Shown here: piece by piece, positions 53,631 through 63,033 of the stretch
How the letters are laid out: every line of letters begins with the position of its first letter
Numbering within the stretch: position 1 is the first letter of the stretch
NCBI GenBank assembly: GCA_017640605.1
Contig: JAEPQH010000016.1
Location: 1-64,000, forward strand
Direction: 5' to 3'
From: Balneolaceae bacterium
Lineage (GTDB): Bacteria; Bacteroidota; Rhodothermia; Balneolales; Balneolaceae
DNA length: 64,000 bases
Notes under the pieces: model-generated
Seen by the model: only the letters and a program-made list of their open reading frames with translations
The model's database searches: none
What the model was told of the DNA's origin: nothing
Translations under genes and position numbers: made by a program

Positions 53631-54947
53631 ATGGCACTCGCTAATCAGTTCGAATTAGTTAGAAACACCCTTCAACAACCCGTTAAACCGGCTAAGCGAT
53701 TTGGAAAAGTATCCGGTATTGTCGGGAATATTGTAGAATGTACAGGGTTGGAAGCCAGTGTTGGAGAAATGTATGGCATCCAAACTATTTTAGGTACTAC
53801 CATTGGCGCCGAAGTGGTTGGTTTAAAAGATGGAAAAACTCTACTTATGCCTTACGATCGGGTTGTAGGGATGAAAAACGGCTGCCTGGTGGAAAGTATG
53901 GGTGAATCGCTTAATGTTGGAGTAGGTGATCACTTACTTGGACGTGTAGTTGATTCGAATGGCGAGCCAATGGATAATTTAGGTCCGGTTTTAACCAGCG
54001 CATCTCAACCTATTCAGAATAATCCACCTTCGCCAATGGATCGCGCCCCAATTAATGAAATAATGTTCACGGGAGTTCGCGCTTTGGATGGATTAAACAC
54101 TATCGGAGTGGGGCAAAGAGTTGGTTTATTTGCCGGATCAGGTGTGGGAAAAAGTACGTTGATGGGAATGATTGCGAAATCATCATCAGCTGATATTAAT
54201 GTGATTGCCCTGATTGGTGAACGTGGTAGAGAGGTGCACGAATTTATCTACGAAACTTTAGGTGAAGAAGGACTATCGCGCTCGGTGGTAGTTGCCGCAA
54301 CTTCCGATACAGCTGCCATGAGTCGTGTAAAAGGTGCTTTTACTGCAACAGCTATTGCCGAATATTTCCGTGATCAAGGAAAAAATGTCCTGCTAATGAT
54401 GGACTCGGTTACACGAGTTGCCATGGCGCAACGAGAAATTGGTTTAGCCTCGGGCGAACCCCCAACCACAAAGGGCTATACACCCTCCGTATTCACGATT
54501 TTACCCAAATTACTGGAGCGACCCGGTAAAACTAAAAAAGGAAGTATAACCGGACTGTACACCGTATTGGTTGATAGTGATGATATGAATGAGCCTATTG
54601 CTGATGCCGTTCGGTCTATTTTGGACGGCCACATCGTACTATCTCGCCGTTTAGCTCATAAAAATCATTATCCTGCAATTGATGTGCTGGAAAGTATTTC
54701 CCGTGTGATGCCCAAAATTGTTACCAAAGAACAACGGGTTACATCCATGAAAGCAAGAGAATTATTAGCCACCTATAGAGAGGCTGAAGATCTTATTAAT
54801 ATTGGCGCTTATGTAAAGGGTTCTAATCCAAAAATTGATAATGCGATAAAAAAACATCCTGATTTGGAATCATTTTTGATACAGGATATGGACCAGAGTG
54901 ACTTTGACACGAATCTCTGGAATTCTCTAAGCAAAATTGTTGAATAA
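53631..54947 (+). CDS. fliI: Flagellar export ATPase
   Basis: FliI is the hexameric ATPase of the flagellar type III export system. The 438-residue protein has the Walker A AGSGVGKST (Lys174), the Walker B VLLMMDSVTR, the family motif ALIGERGREVHEF and the C-terminal helical domain. It is of normal length. It lies 3 bases after fliH. Confidence 0.97.
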   Translation: MALANQFELVRNTLQQPVKPAKRFGKVSGIVGNIVECTGLEASVGEMYGIQTILGTTIGAEVVGLKDGKTLLMPYDRVVGMKNGCLVESMGESLNVGVGDHLLGRVVDSNGEPMDNLGPVLTSASQPIQNNPPSPMDRAPINEIMFTGVRALDGLNTIGVGQRVGLFAGSGVGKSTLMGMIAKSSSADINVIALIGERGREVHEFIYETLGEEGLSRSVVVAATSDTAAMSRVKGAFTATAIAEYFRDQGKNVLLMMDSVTRVAMAQREIGLASGEPPTTKGYTPSVFTILPKLLERPGKTKKGSITGLYTVLVDSDDMNEPIADAVRSILDGHIVLSRRLAHKNHYPAIDVLESISRVMPKIVTKEQRVTSMKARELLATYREAEDLINIGAYVKGSNPKIDNAIKKHPDLESFLIQDMDQSDFDTNLWNSLSKIVE

Positions 54948-54961
54948 TCACACCTAGGATT

Positions 54962-55390
54962 ATGAAGTTTAAATTCTCTCTCGAACCGGTATTAAAAGTA
55001 AGACAGCATCAGGAAAAAGTTCAGCAGCAAAAGCTGGCTGAAGAAATGACCAACAAGAATAAGATCACCACACTGCGGGCAGAGGTAAAAGGAAAATTAG
55101 AGAACTATCTCGAAAATCAGCAGGGAGATAAAGTGGCAAATATTCATACGATTAAACGCCACAATGCACATTTAGTGCATGTGAATGATCACATCAATCG
55201 CTTGAAGCAAGAGGAAAACAAAGCCAGCGAGAAAGTACAAGAAGAGAGAGGTAAACTGGCCGAAGCGTTCAAAAAGCTAAGTATTCTAGAAAAAGTGAAA
55301 GAGAATGAGCAAGGTGTTTTTGTGAAAGAATTAGCCAAGAGCGATCAAAAGTTTATGGACGAAATTTCATCCCAATCTTTTAGCAGATAA
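54962..55390 (+). CDS. fliJ: Flagellar export chaperone FliJ
   Basis: A 142-residue, all-helical coiled-coil protein of the FliJ type: MKFKFSLEPVLKVRQHQEKVQQQKLAEE is a standard beginning. FliJ binds FliI and helps open the export gate. The identification rests on coiled-coil character, length and its place directly after fliI. Confidence 0.88.
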   Translation: MKFKFSLEPVLKVRQHQEKVQQQKLAEEMTNKNKITTLRAEVKGKLENYLENQQGDKVANIHTIKRHNAHLVHVNDHINRLKQEENKASEKVQEERGKLAEAFKKLSILEKVKENEQGVFVKELAKSDQKFMDEISSQSFSR

Positions 55391-55395
55391 GAACA

Positions 55396-56007
55396 ATGAG
55401 TAAAGGAGCTATTGTAAAAATTGCAGGTTTCCTGGTAGTACCAATTCTGATCATGTTGGTAGTGGTTTACTTGCTATATCCAATGATAAACAGCGAAAGG
55501 TACGATTTGATTGTAAGAACAAATGGAACCATGGTTGATTCCCTGGCTTTAGATTCCCTTGCTCGAATTGATAGCATCGCTACCGCAGATTCGCTGGCTC
55601 AACTAGAGAAATTAACAAGTGCCCAATTCGCTCTAGATCTGGACAGAAAGTGGTCGACCAAAGTGGATTCGCTCGAACGAATGGTATACTTACTGAGTGC
55701 GCGATTAGAAGGCCTCCAAACAGCGAGTGATGTGAGAAAGCAAAATGAAGTGCCCGCAGACTCGGAAGAAGACAAAACGAATAATGAACCGTCTATTGAT
55801 GAAATGCTGAATAACGAAGCATTCAAAGATCGGGTGAAAAGTTTACTGAATCTGGAGGAGGACGAACTGGCTCCGATCCTGGATAAAATGACCAGCAATC
55901 AATTGGTGCGATTATACACTGAGGCCGGAAACACACAACGAGAGAAAATTCTCAGAGCTCTGAATTCGGAGCGTGCGGCTCGCTTAATTACTGAAGTAAT
56001 GCTATGA
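55396..56007 (+). CDS. MotE-like membrane protein
   Basis: A 203-residue protein with one N-terminal membrane segment (about 8-28). A periplasmic Ser/Asp-rich repeat follows (SLALDSLARIDSIATADSL), then a coiled coil and a C-terminal MgtE-N-like domain (LLNLEEDELAPILDKM, then TREKILRALNS-type helices). MotE-type proteins occur next to fliJ in many bacteria and are thought to assist motor or export function (MotE is a chaperone for MotC in Rhizobium). Its stop overlaps the fliK start by 4 bases. Confidence 0.65.
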   Translation: MSKGAIVKIAGFLVVPILIMLVVVYLLYPMINSERYDLIVRTNGTMVDSLALDSLARIDSIATADSLAQLEKLTSAQFALDLDRKWSTKVDSLERMVYLLSARLEGLQTASDVRKQNEVPADSEEDKTNNEPSIDEMLNNEAFKDRVKSLLNLEEDELAPILDKMTSNQLVRLYTEAGNTQREKILRALNSERAARLITEVML

Positions 56008-58211
56008 TCGGCGACCTGATTCCAAATATCCCAAGTGAAGCTAAAACTGCAACGGATGCAACTAAAGGTGCAAGTGAAGTTGAAAAAGGAGTTTTTTCAT
56101 CACTATTAAAAACTTTTGAACAAGCCGTTCAATCGAAGGGAAGTAATGGGAATCAGAGTTTAACCGGCAATCAAAAAGCGGTAGTAAACCAAGAGCAAGG
56201 TGCAAAATCTGCGTCAGAGGATGCATCACCGGAGGAAACTGATGCGGCTGAATTAAATAATGAGGAGTCCGGTGAACTTGAAAATGAACAATCAGCAAAA
56301 GGTGTTCATCCATCCGAAAGCGATAAAATAGTTGAAGAAGGAAGTAACGAGCACAACGTTATTGGCGAAAAAATTCCGGTTAATTTTTCTGAACAGGAAG
56401 CGGTTCAACAACAAATAAATGCAGACTCGACAGATAATAGTAAAACAGAAGTTGAAGCTAATTCTGAACCGATAGTCCATTCTGAAGCAGAAACGCAGAG
56501 CAACGAAAATGGTTCGTTAACTCGACACTCTTCCGTGGTTGATACTGTTGCTCTCGCTGAAAACCCAACATCCAATCAATCTCTTGATTCAAGCGATGAC
56601 GTTCAATTAAAGCCAAAGGAGCTTACTCCTGAAATCTCAACAGCCCAGAGACGCGTAGTAGATCAACAAGCAGTTTTAGGGGAAGGAAAAAATATTTTAA
56701 CCGATGAGCATGTAAAAGATAATGCGATCACGGGTTCGGTTTCGAATGAGGTAAAAGGAAAAAAACTAACAGGATTGACCAAGCCGGTTAGTGGTGAGGG
56801 CATACCAGAAGAATCAAATAATGCGATTCTCGATCAGAAGTCTTCAGCAAAGATAGATGCAGCTGCTTCCGCAATTTCCACAGAACAACCTGTTGATTCG
56901 CTGAAAGAGATTAGTGGTCTGGAAGATAATAGTACAAGAAATGTAGTTTCGGAAGCTCAGACCAAAGAAAAAGTTACCGATTCCGAGCCAATAGTAGATG
57001 ACGTAGTACAACAAGCTGCTAAAATATCTTCAATAGAAAGCGATACAACTTTAGTAAAAGAGATAAAAGCGGAAGATAACAGTGCTTCCTTTCAAGAAAG
57101 TCCGTTGAGATCACAACCTAGCGTTGAGCATCCAGTACAGAATGCAGGTGTTGAAACTTCTACTCCACTAGCAGATGAAGCCAAGAACTTTCTCAAATCA
57201 GAAGAGAAAGAAATTCCCCAGAATAAGCAGGTTGATTCGAGCCAATTGGAAAGAACGGTATTGCCTGAACAGCAACCGGTGAGACTTGAGCTTGCAAAAG
57301 AGGTGCTAATTCAGCAACAATTCCGCAATTCTGAACAAATTCAAAATAACAAGGAAGTTGCTAGTGCTGCATTTCCAATCAGTTTTTCTACAACTCAAAG
57401 CAGCGAAATTTTACAGGTAATTCAGCAAAATAAAGCGTTGGCAAAAGTGACTAAAGATGTAAAAAGTCACCGTTTTGCATTATCCAACACCGAACAAGCT
57501 GAAACCAGACTGAAACTTCTAGTTGACTCCGTGCGGCCGGAAATACTTTCATCGCGAGAGCTTCCGGCCGATTTTATCACCACATCTACCGATGTTGAAA
57601 TTAACGGCTTTCCAATGCTATCCGGCGCTCTTACGAACGAGCAAGAATTGATGCTAAAAGAGTTGATGGTGGAAACAACATCAGGAAAAGAGGTAAAAAA
57701 TTCCGAAGCCAATGGCTTTAGCTTTTTACGATTAAGCGACCTGCCCATTCTGAATAATTCGGCCAGACGGTCGTTAGTTGGTAATTTCGGAAAGGTACTA
57801 CAGGAAAGTTTAAAAGCTGATCAGGCCAACAAAACCGAACAATGGCAAAAACATTCCTTTAAGCTTGAAGAAGGAAACAGCATTGATCTTACAACCAAGA
57901 ATATTGATGGTGTTTTGCATGTGAAGCTTGCAGCAAGTAATCCGGAATTAAACCGATTGTTACAAAGCATGGAGCAGGAAATAAAAGACCATTTAAAGGA
58001 AGAATTAGGCCTTGATTTGGATTTGCAATTCGATCAATCATCGGGAGAAAAAGACGCTGAGAGCCTCCAAAAGGGCATTTTAAACGAGAAAATGAAAATT
58101 GCTGCAAATCAGGCACGCGAATTGCAACAGGGAGAAACAGGTAAAACTAACTCCGGTTTATCCACTTCTATCCGAACCTTCGGATACAACCAAATGGAAT
58201 GGACCGCTTAA
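56004..58211 (+). CDS. fliK: Flagellar hook-length control protein
   Basis: FliK measures hook length and switches the export system to filament proteins. The 735-residue protein is longer than the usual 400-600. Most of it (1 to about 600) is a low-complexity Glu/Ser/Gln/Asn-rich ruler region. The conserved globular domain is near the C-terminus (about 605-690, LEEGNSIDLTTKNIDGVLHV, then LKEELGLDLDLQF). The assignment rests on that domain and on its place just before flgD. Confidence 0.88.
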   Translation: MIGDLIPNIPSEAKTATDATKGASEVEKGVFSSLLKTFEQAVQSKGSNGNQSLTGNQKAVVNQEQGAKSASEDASPEETDAAELNNEESGELENEQSAKGVHPSESDKIVEEGSNEHNVIGEKIPVNFSEQEAVQQQINADSTDNSKTEVEANSEPIVHSEAETQSNENGSLTRHSSVVDTVALAENPTSNQSLDSSDDVQLKPKELTPEISTAQRRVVDQQAVLGEGKNILTDEHVKDNAITGSVSNEVKGKKLTGLTKPVSGEGIPEESNNAILDQKSSAKIDAAASAISTEQPVDSLKEISGLEDNSTRNVVSEAQTKEKVTDSEPIVDDVVQQAAKISSIESDTTLVKEIKAEDNSASFQESPLRSQPSVEHPVQNAGVETSTPLADEAKNFLKSEEKEIPQNKQVDSSQLERTVLPEQQPVRLELAKEVLIQQQFRNSEQIQNNKEVASAAFPISFSTTQSSEILQVIQQNKALAKVTKDVKSHRFALSNTEQAETRLKLLVDSVRPEILSSRELPADFITTSTDVEINGFPMLSGALTNEQELMLKELMVETTSGKEVKNSEANGFSFLRLSDLPILNNSARRSLVGNFGKVLQESLKADQANKTEQWQKHSFKLEEGNSIDLTTKNIDGVLHVKLAASNPELNRLLQSMEQEIKDHLKEELGLDLDLQFDQSSGEKDAESLQKGILNEKMKIAANQARELQQGETGKTNSGLSTSIRTFGYNQMEWTA

Positions 58212-58220
58212 TTTAGAATC

Positions 58221-58904
58221 ATGGAAATATCAGGAATCAACCCAACTCTATTGCAAGGTAATACACAGGCTCAGGGCAAAAGCTCCCTAGGTCAGCAAGA
58301 GTTTCTGCAGCTATTGGTAGCGCAGATGAGAAATCAGGATCCTGTGAATCCAATGGATGGTGCCGAGTTTGCATCACAGCTTGCGCAGTTCAACTCTGTG
58401 GAACAATTGATTAGTGTAAACCAGGGGTTGGATCAGTTGGCGATGAGCCAAGATTTGATGGGCTCGAGTTTAACAAACTCAATGGCGGCTTCATTAACCG
58501 GAAAAGATATCCGTGCCTTAAGCGACCAAGTATTCTTAAGCAGTGAAGGCGAGGCCGAGATCAACTTTAAGTTAAACGATTCGGCTTCTGATGTAGAAAT
58601 TATAGTACGTACAGCCAGTGGCGCTGAAGTACGACGAGAAAATTTATCCGGAATCCCTTCAGGCGACAGTGCCTGGACTTGGGATGGATTGAACAACAAC
58701 GGCGAGCGTATGGGCGAAGGCGAATACACAGTTGAAGTTGTTGCCAAGAACGGAGCGAACAATGTTGGGGCACTAACTTTTATTGAAGGTTTTGCAAGTA
58801 AAGTGCGCTATACCTCGCAAGGGGTGTATTTGTCGGTGAATGGAATTGATATTCCGATCGGCGATGTGGAAGAAGTGGGCACAACACCCAAATCTGAAGA
58901 TTAG
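58221..58904 (+). CDS. flgD: Flagellar hook-capping protein
   Basis: FlgD caps the growing hook and guides FlgE assembly. The 227-residue protein has the export and cap signature at the N-terminus (LGQQEFLQLLVAQMRNQDP, NPMDGAEFASQLAQFNSVEQL) and the FLN-type immunoglobulin domain (WDGLNNNGERMGEGEY). It lies 9 bases after fliK. The 96 bases between its stop and flgE hold a TGCTC/GAGCA hairpin and no gene. Confidence 0.96.
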   Translation: MEISGINPTLLQGNTQAQGKSSLGQQEFLQLLVAQMRNQDPVNPMDGAEFASQLAQFNSVEQLISVNQGLDQLAMSQDLMGSSLTNSMAASLTGKDIRALSDQVFLSSEGEAEINFKLNDSASDVEIIVRTASGAEVRRENLSGIPSGDSAWTWDGLNNNGERMGEGEYTVEVVAKNGANNVGALTFIEGFASKVRYTSQGVYLSVNGIDIPIGDVEEVGTTPKSED

Positions 58905-59000
58905 AATTTAAGTAAATAGATAACTATAACGGGTTGCTCGTCAAAAAGAGAGCACCATTCGCAGCCAAAACATGCTGCCATTAAAAACAGGAGAACTCTC

Positions 59001-60617
59001 ATGTCATTAGTAAAATCATTAAATGCAGGAGTAAGCGGACTTAACGCATTCCAGGCAAAGATGGACGTGATTGGTAACAACATCGCCAACGTTGATACTG
59101 CAGGTTTTAAATCCTCGTCAATTACGTTTGCCGAAATGATGAACCAGAATTTAGGCCGCGAAGGTGCCGGCGAATCTGCCCCTCAGCTTAGCAACCAGGT
59201 TGGTTTGGGTGTGCGTGTGTCGTCAATTACCCGAAATTTTGCTCAAGGTGCGATGCAAAATACCGGTGTTACTACCGATTTGGCATTATCCGGCGAAGGC
59301 TTTTTTGTAGTAAACTCGGGTGGTGAAAATTTACTTTCCCGTTCAGGAAATTTTGTATTCAATAGCGACGGTTTTTTAGTAAATCAAGCCGGTAATAATG
59401 TGATGGGTTACATCGCGGATCGATCCGGAAACATTATTGCAGGTGGAACACCGGAAAACGTGCGTATCGATTTTGAAAATCCACTTCCACCAAAACAAAC
59501 TAATTTAGTAACGCTGGCTGGTAACTTAAACGCCAACACCAGTGAGAGTAAAGTGTTGCAAGCTCAAAGTGGATTCACTGCAAATGGATCTCCGGCAACA
59601 GGTGCTACTGCAATTAACGATTTATCGCAAACACTTACAGATTTAGCCGATGGCGATCAAATTGCCTTTGATATTTCACTCAACGACGGTACTGCAGCTA
59701 CCGTAACTCACACCTTTACTACCGGCGATACATTAGATGATATGCTGGCTTCTTTCAACGCAGGCTTACCTGCAGGCGAAGGCGAAATGGTATTGGTTGA
59801 TGGAGCTTTAACCTTCCGTTCTGCACAATTAGGTGATAGTCAGCTTGATATCACAAATACATCTATTACCGGAACTGGTGCCATTAACTTCCCGGGCTTT
59901 GGTGAATCTCAAGCAGGACAAACCAACAGCCAAACGATGAGTACCACCGTATTCGATAATCTTGGTCGTGCGCACTCATTGATTCTAGAGTTTACACAAA
60001 CCGCTAACAACGAGTGGCAGTATGATGCCAAATTCCTTGATGGCGAAACCATAAGTGCAGGCCAAACAGGAACTGTAACTTTTGATGAACTCGGACAATT
60101 GACCTCCGGCGATTTGCTATCCATGACTTTTGAGCCGGGCGGTGGAGCAGGAACTACCAGTTTCGAAGTTTCGCTTGGTGATAAGAACACCGGTACCAGC
60201 TTTACACAATATTCCGGCCAAAACACTGCGAAAGTGACTTCACAGGATGGATATCGTTCCGGTTTATTGGTTGATGTTGCCATCGACGGCGACGGACAAG
60301 TACAAGGAATTTATGATAACGGAAACAGTGCAGTACTTGCACAAATTGCTATTGCACAGGTTCAAAATCAGAATGGTTTGGAGATGATTGGCGGCGGATT
60401 ATTCCGCGCAACTTCAGCTGCCGGTGAAACCTTTATCGACACCGCAGGGAATCTCGCAGGAACAAGTATTAACTCCGGAAGTTTAGAAGGTTCGAATGTT
60501 GATCTTGCTCGTGAGTTCACCAATATGATCACTTCACAGCGTGCATATCAGTCGAATGCTAGAGTAATTACAACTTCTGACGAAATGTTGACAGAAGCGG
60601 TTAACTTGAAGAGATAA
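59001..60617 (+). CDS. flgE: Flagellar hook protein
   Basis: FlgE is the hook subunit. The 538-residue protein has the conserved N-terminal helix (LNAGVSGLNAFQAKMDVIGNN and IANVDTAGFK), the central beta domains (ALSGEGFFVV, STTVFDNLGRAHSLILEF) and the C-terminal helix (EFTNMITSQRAYQSNARVITT). It is longer than the E. coli protein (402) through extra domains in the middle (about 180-310). A good AGGAGA ribosome-binding site lies 9 bases before the ATG. It ends the operon; a terminator follows. Confidence 0.97.
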   Translation: MSLVKSLNAGVSGLNAFQAKMDVIGNNIANVDTAGFKSSSITFAEMMNQNLGREGAGESAPQLSNQVGLGVRVSSITRNFAQGAMQNTGVTTDLALSGEGFFVVNSGGENLLSRSGNFVFNSDGFLVNQAGNNVMGYIADRSGNIIAGGTPENVRIDFENPLPPKQTNLVTLAGNLNANTSESKVLQAQSGFTANGSPATGATAINDLSQTLTDLADGDQIAFDISLNDGTAATVTHTFTTGDTLDDMLASFNAGLPAGEGEMVLVDGALTFRSAQLGDSQLDITNTSITGTGAINFPGFGESQAGQTNSQTMSTTVFDNLGRAHSLILEFTQTANNEWQYDAKFLDGETISAGQTGTVTFDELGQLTSGDLLSMTFEPGGGAGTTSFEVSLGDKNTGTSFTQYSGQNTAKVTSQDGYRSGLLVDVAIDGDGQVQGIYDNGNSAVLAQIAIAQVQNQNGLEMIGGGLFRATSAAGETFIDTAGNLAGTSINSGSLEGSNVDLAREFTNMITSQRAYQSNARVITTSDEMLTEAVNLKR

Positions 60618-60669
60618 TCTCCGATAAGTAATACAAGTTTTTAGTAGAACTTCATGGTAGGTTGGTTAA

Positions 60670-60707
60670 AGACCCCCGTTTAACGAAATGTTGATGGGGG
60701 TCTTTTC
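60670..60707 (+). terminator. Terminator of the flgB-flgE operon
   Basis: AGACCCCC (60670-60677) pairs with GGGGGTCT (60696-60703), followed by TTTT. Confidence 0.9.
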
Positions 60708-60754
60708 TTTTGTTGAACAATCGATCAACTACGCTAAAGCTCCGTTGATTGAAA

Positions 60755-61241
60755 ACAATCGAACGGGGAAGAATTACGAATAAGCGAGTGTAGAATTACG
60801 AGGTACGAATTGTTGTTGACTGCCTAGGTCTTTCATTTACATCTAGAAAACAAGTCTCTTTAAAATGAGTTTGTAAAATGAAACTAACTCGATTCTATAT
60901 CAAAGAGTGCTTCTCCTTGCGAAGGAGAAGACATTCATGCACCGTAACTTAATGTGTAGGTGTAGATGAGGTCGAAGGAACGGGCGAACAGTTGTACTTC
61001 AAACTTCGAACAATCGAAAGGGGAAGAATTACGAATAAGCGAATGTAGATTTACGAGGTACGAATTGGAGGTTTTTGCTTAGATCATCATTTACATCCAG
61101 AAAAAAGTCACTTTATAAAAGATTTCCTGGAATTAAAATCTGTTCAATTCTCTTTCAACGAGTCCTTCTCCTTGCGAAGGAGAAGACAGATTTATCCACT
61201 GAAGTTCGTACTCGTACGAAGGTGGATGAGGTCGAAGGAAC
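60755..61241. repeat. Two direct copies of a 230-bp element with a perfect hairpin
   Basis: Copies at 60755-60983 and 61011-61241. Shared blocks: GGGGAAGAATTACGAATAAG, TTACGAGGTACGAATTG, the hairpin CTTCTCCTT-GCG-AAGGAGAAG (60910-60930 and 61165-61185) and GATGAGGTCGAAGGAAC. Such CTTCTCC-AAGGAGAAG hairpins with a trailing GATGAGG are a recognisable dispersed intergenic repeat in many bacteria. The stretch 61238-61295 is a degenerate run of GAACAATCGAAC-like units. No gene is seen in this 812-base gap. Confidence 0.8.
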
Positions 61242-61327
61242 AATCGAACATTGAACAATTGAACATCGAACTTCGAGCAATCGAACTTTCAACATTCACC
61301 TCTCTAAAATTTTTATTCCAGGGCTCT

Positions 61328-61353
61328 TAAAACTCGCAAAATTCGGCCGATAA
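61328..61353 (+). promoter_or_regulatory. Sigma-28-type promoter of motA-motB-fliL-fliM
   Basis: TAAAACTC, 10 bases, GCCGATAA (perfect -10; TAAA in the -35), about 77 bases before motA. Confidence 0.65.
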
Positions 61354-61384
61354 TCCTCGGAAGAACCCCACAAATCACTTTGGA

Positions 61385-61406
61385 ATCGGGTGGGCTAGTA
61401 CCCGAT
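61385..61406 (+). other. Hairpin in the motA leader
   Basis: ATCGGGT (61385-61391) pairs with ACCCGAT (61400-61406), 24 bases before the motA start. It could affect translation or mRNA stability. Confidence 0.45.
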
Positions 61407-61429
61407 CAAAGTAAAAGACCGAGAATGAT

Positions 61430-62308
61430 ATGCTAGATAAATCGAGTATGATAGGCTTAACCCTTGGCATTGTTTTAGTGCTTGGGGCCATACTGCCAAA
61501 ATCGAGTATTCTGATTTTTATTGATGTCCCTTCGTTCATTATTGTTGCCGGGGGACTGTTTGCATCCACTTTAGTGAGTTTCGATTTCGCTAAAATCAAA
61601 CAAAGCTTCCAGTTTATGATGCAGCTGATGAAAGACGCCAACGTCGATCTCCGAACCGACATGGAATTAATCAGTTTGTTTGCGCGTCGTGTTCGCACCG
61701 GCGGGCTTTTGGTATTGGATGAAGATCTGAAACACTTGAAAGACGATTATCTGCGAAACGGGCTGCAACTAGCTGTGGATGGATTCAAAACCGAGAGTCT
61801 GAACAGCATTTTAACCGATGAAATTAATAGTGCCGAAGATCTTGGGTTCACTGCAATGGCGGTATTAAAGGCGATGAGTAATTTTGCTCCGGCGTTTGGG
61901 ATGATCGGGACCGTAATCGGGATGGTGCTGATGCTTCAAAACCTGTCGGATCCGGAAGCACTTGGAGCCGGAATCGCAGTAGCATTATTAACAACACTAT
62001 ACGGCAGTATGTTTTCGAATATGCTGTTTGCTCCATTAGCAGGTAAGGTTGAATATCTAGCCGAAAAAGATCTGAAAAGAAAGCGAATGTTTCGTGTGGG
62101 AGTGCTTTCTATGGTTGAAGGTGAAAACCCGAGAATCATGGAAAAAAAGATGCTGATTTATATCGAGCCGCACCAAAGAGCCGAGTATGTGAAACATCAT
62201 GAAGGGCTTAAGATCATGAAAACGCGCGACGAGAAGTTATACAAGTTATGGAAAGAACAACAAGGTAAAGAATGGGAAAACCTAAAGAAGATTCTGGAAC
62301 CTGGTTAA
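61430..62308 (+). CDS. motA: Flagellar motor stator protein MotA
   Basis: MotA forms, with MotB, the ion channel that drives rotation. The 292-residue protein has four membrane segments (about 6-23, 28-48, 155-176, 187-207) and a cytoplasmic loop with basic residues. The segment NFAPAFGMIGTVIGMVLML near the third one carries the conserved proline. A charged C-terminal extension (KTRDEKLYKLWKEQQGKEWENL) makes it longer than PomA. Whether it uses protons or sodium is not settled by sequence alone; a marine habitat favours sodium. Its end overlaps motB by 37 bases. Confidence 0.96.
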   Translation: MLDKSSMIGLTLGIVLVLGAILPKSSILIFIDVPSFIIVAGGLFASTLVSFDFAKIKQSFQFMMQLMKDANVDLRTDMELISLFARRVRTGGLLVLDEDLKHLKDDYLRNGLQLAVDGFKTESLNSILTDEINSAEDLGFTAMAVLKAMSNFAPAFGMIGTVIGMVLMLQNLSDPEALGAGIAVALLTTLYGSMFSNMLFAPLAGKVEYLAEKDLKRKRMFRVGVLSMVEGENPRIMEKKMLIYIEPHQRAEYVKHHEGLKIMKTRDEKLYKLWKEQQGKEWENLKKILEPG

Positions 62309-63021
62309 TGACCTATGGCGACCTGGTGACGCTTCTCCTGGTGTTCTTTGTACTGTTGTATACAATGACCCCCGGAGTTGAAGAGCAGGCGTTTAATAGC
62401 TTTATATCGTACTTCCAGCAGCACTCCGGTTTTTTTCCGGATAACAGCAGTTTAACCACCGATTTGCAAAACAATCCGAATCCGGAGCAGGTGGACGAAT
62501 TTTTAGAGGAGCAAATGGAGCGCTGGCAAGCAATGGCAGAGTTCGCTGAAAATGCGGCTCAAATGGAAGGCGTAGAAATAGAAGCAACCAAAGAAGGATT
62601 TCTGATCACCTTAGATGATTCTGTGGCCTTTAGAAGTGGTTCTTCCGATTTGTTGGATTCAGCAAAAGAAATATTGGATGAAGTGGCCAAATCGATTGAT
62701 AACAATCGGTGGGAGGTGGAAGTGCAAGGCCATACCGATAATATCCCGATTAGTGGTGGAAATATTCATCAAACCAACTGGCACCTGGGAGCAGCTCGAT
62801 CTGTTTCTGTACTGCAGTATTTGCAAAGTTTGGCAAACTTAAATCCACAAGATTTTAAAGCAACCAGTTATGGCGAATACCGGCCGGTTGCGGAAAACAC
62901 AACTCCGGAGGGTAGAAGGAAAAACCGCCGAGTAGAAATTTACCTAAAGGATAAGAAAATCAAATCTACGGCCGATAATATGGATGTTGTTACTATTGAA
63001 ACATCGTTGACGGAGCAATAA
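62272..63021 (+). CDS. motB: Flagellar motor stator protein MotB
   Basis: MotB anchors the stator to peptidoglycan. The 249-residue protein has one membrane segment (about 13-33) with the ion-carrying Asp17 (TYGDLVTLLLVFFVLLY). A linker and an OmpA-type peptidoglycan-binding domain follow (about 110-230, VQGHTDNIPISGG, RRKNRRVEIYL). It starts inside the end of motA (37-base overlap), which should keep the two at equal amounts. Confidence 0.96.
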   Translation: MGKPKEDSGTWLMTYGDLVTLLLVFFVLLYTMTPGVEEQAFNSFISYFQQHSGFFPDNSSLTTDLQNNPNPEQVDEFLEEQMERWQAMAEFAENAAQMEGVEIEATKEGFLITLDDSVAFRSGSSDLLDSAKEILDEVAKSIDNNRWEVEVQGHTDNIPISGGNIHQTNWHLGAARSVSVLQYLQSLANLNPQDFKATSYGEYRPVAENTTPEGRRKNRRVEIYLKDKKIKSTADNMDVVTIETSLTEQ

Positions 63022-63033
63022 GAGAGGATTGAA

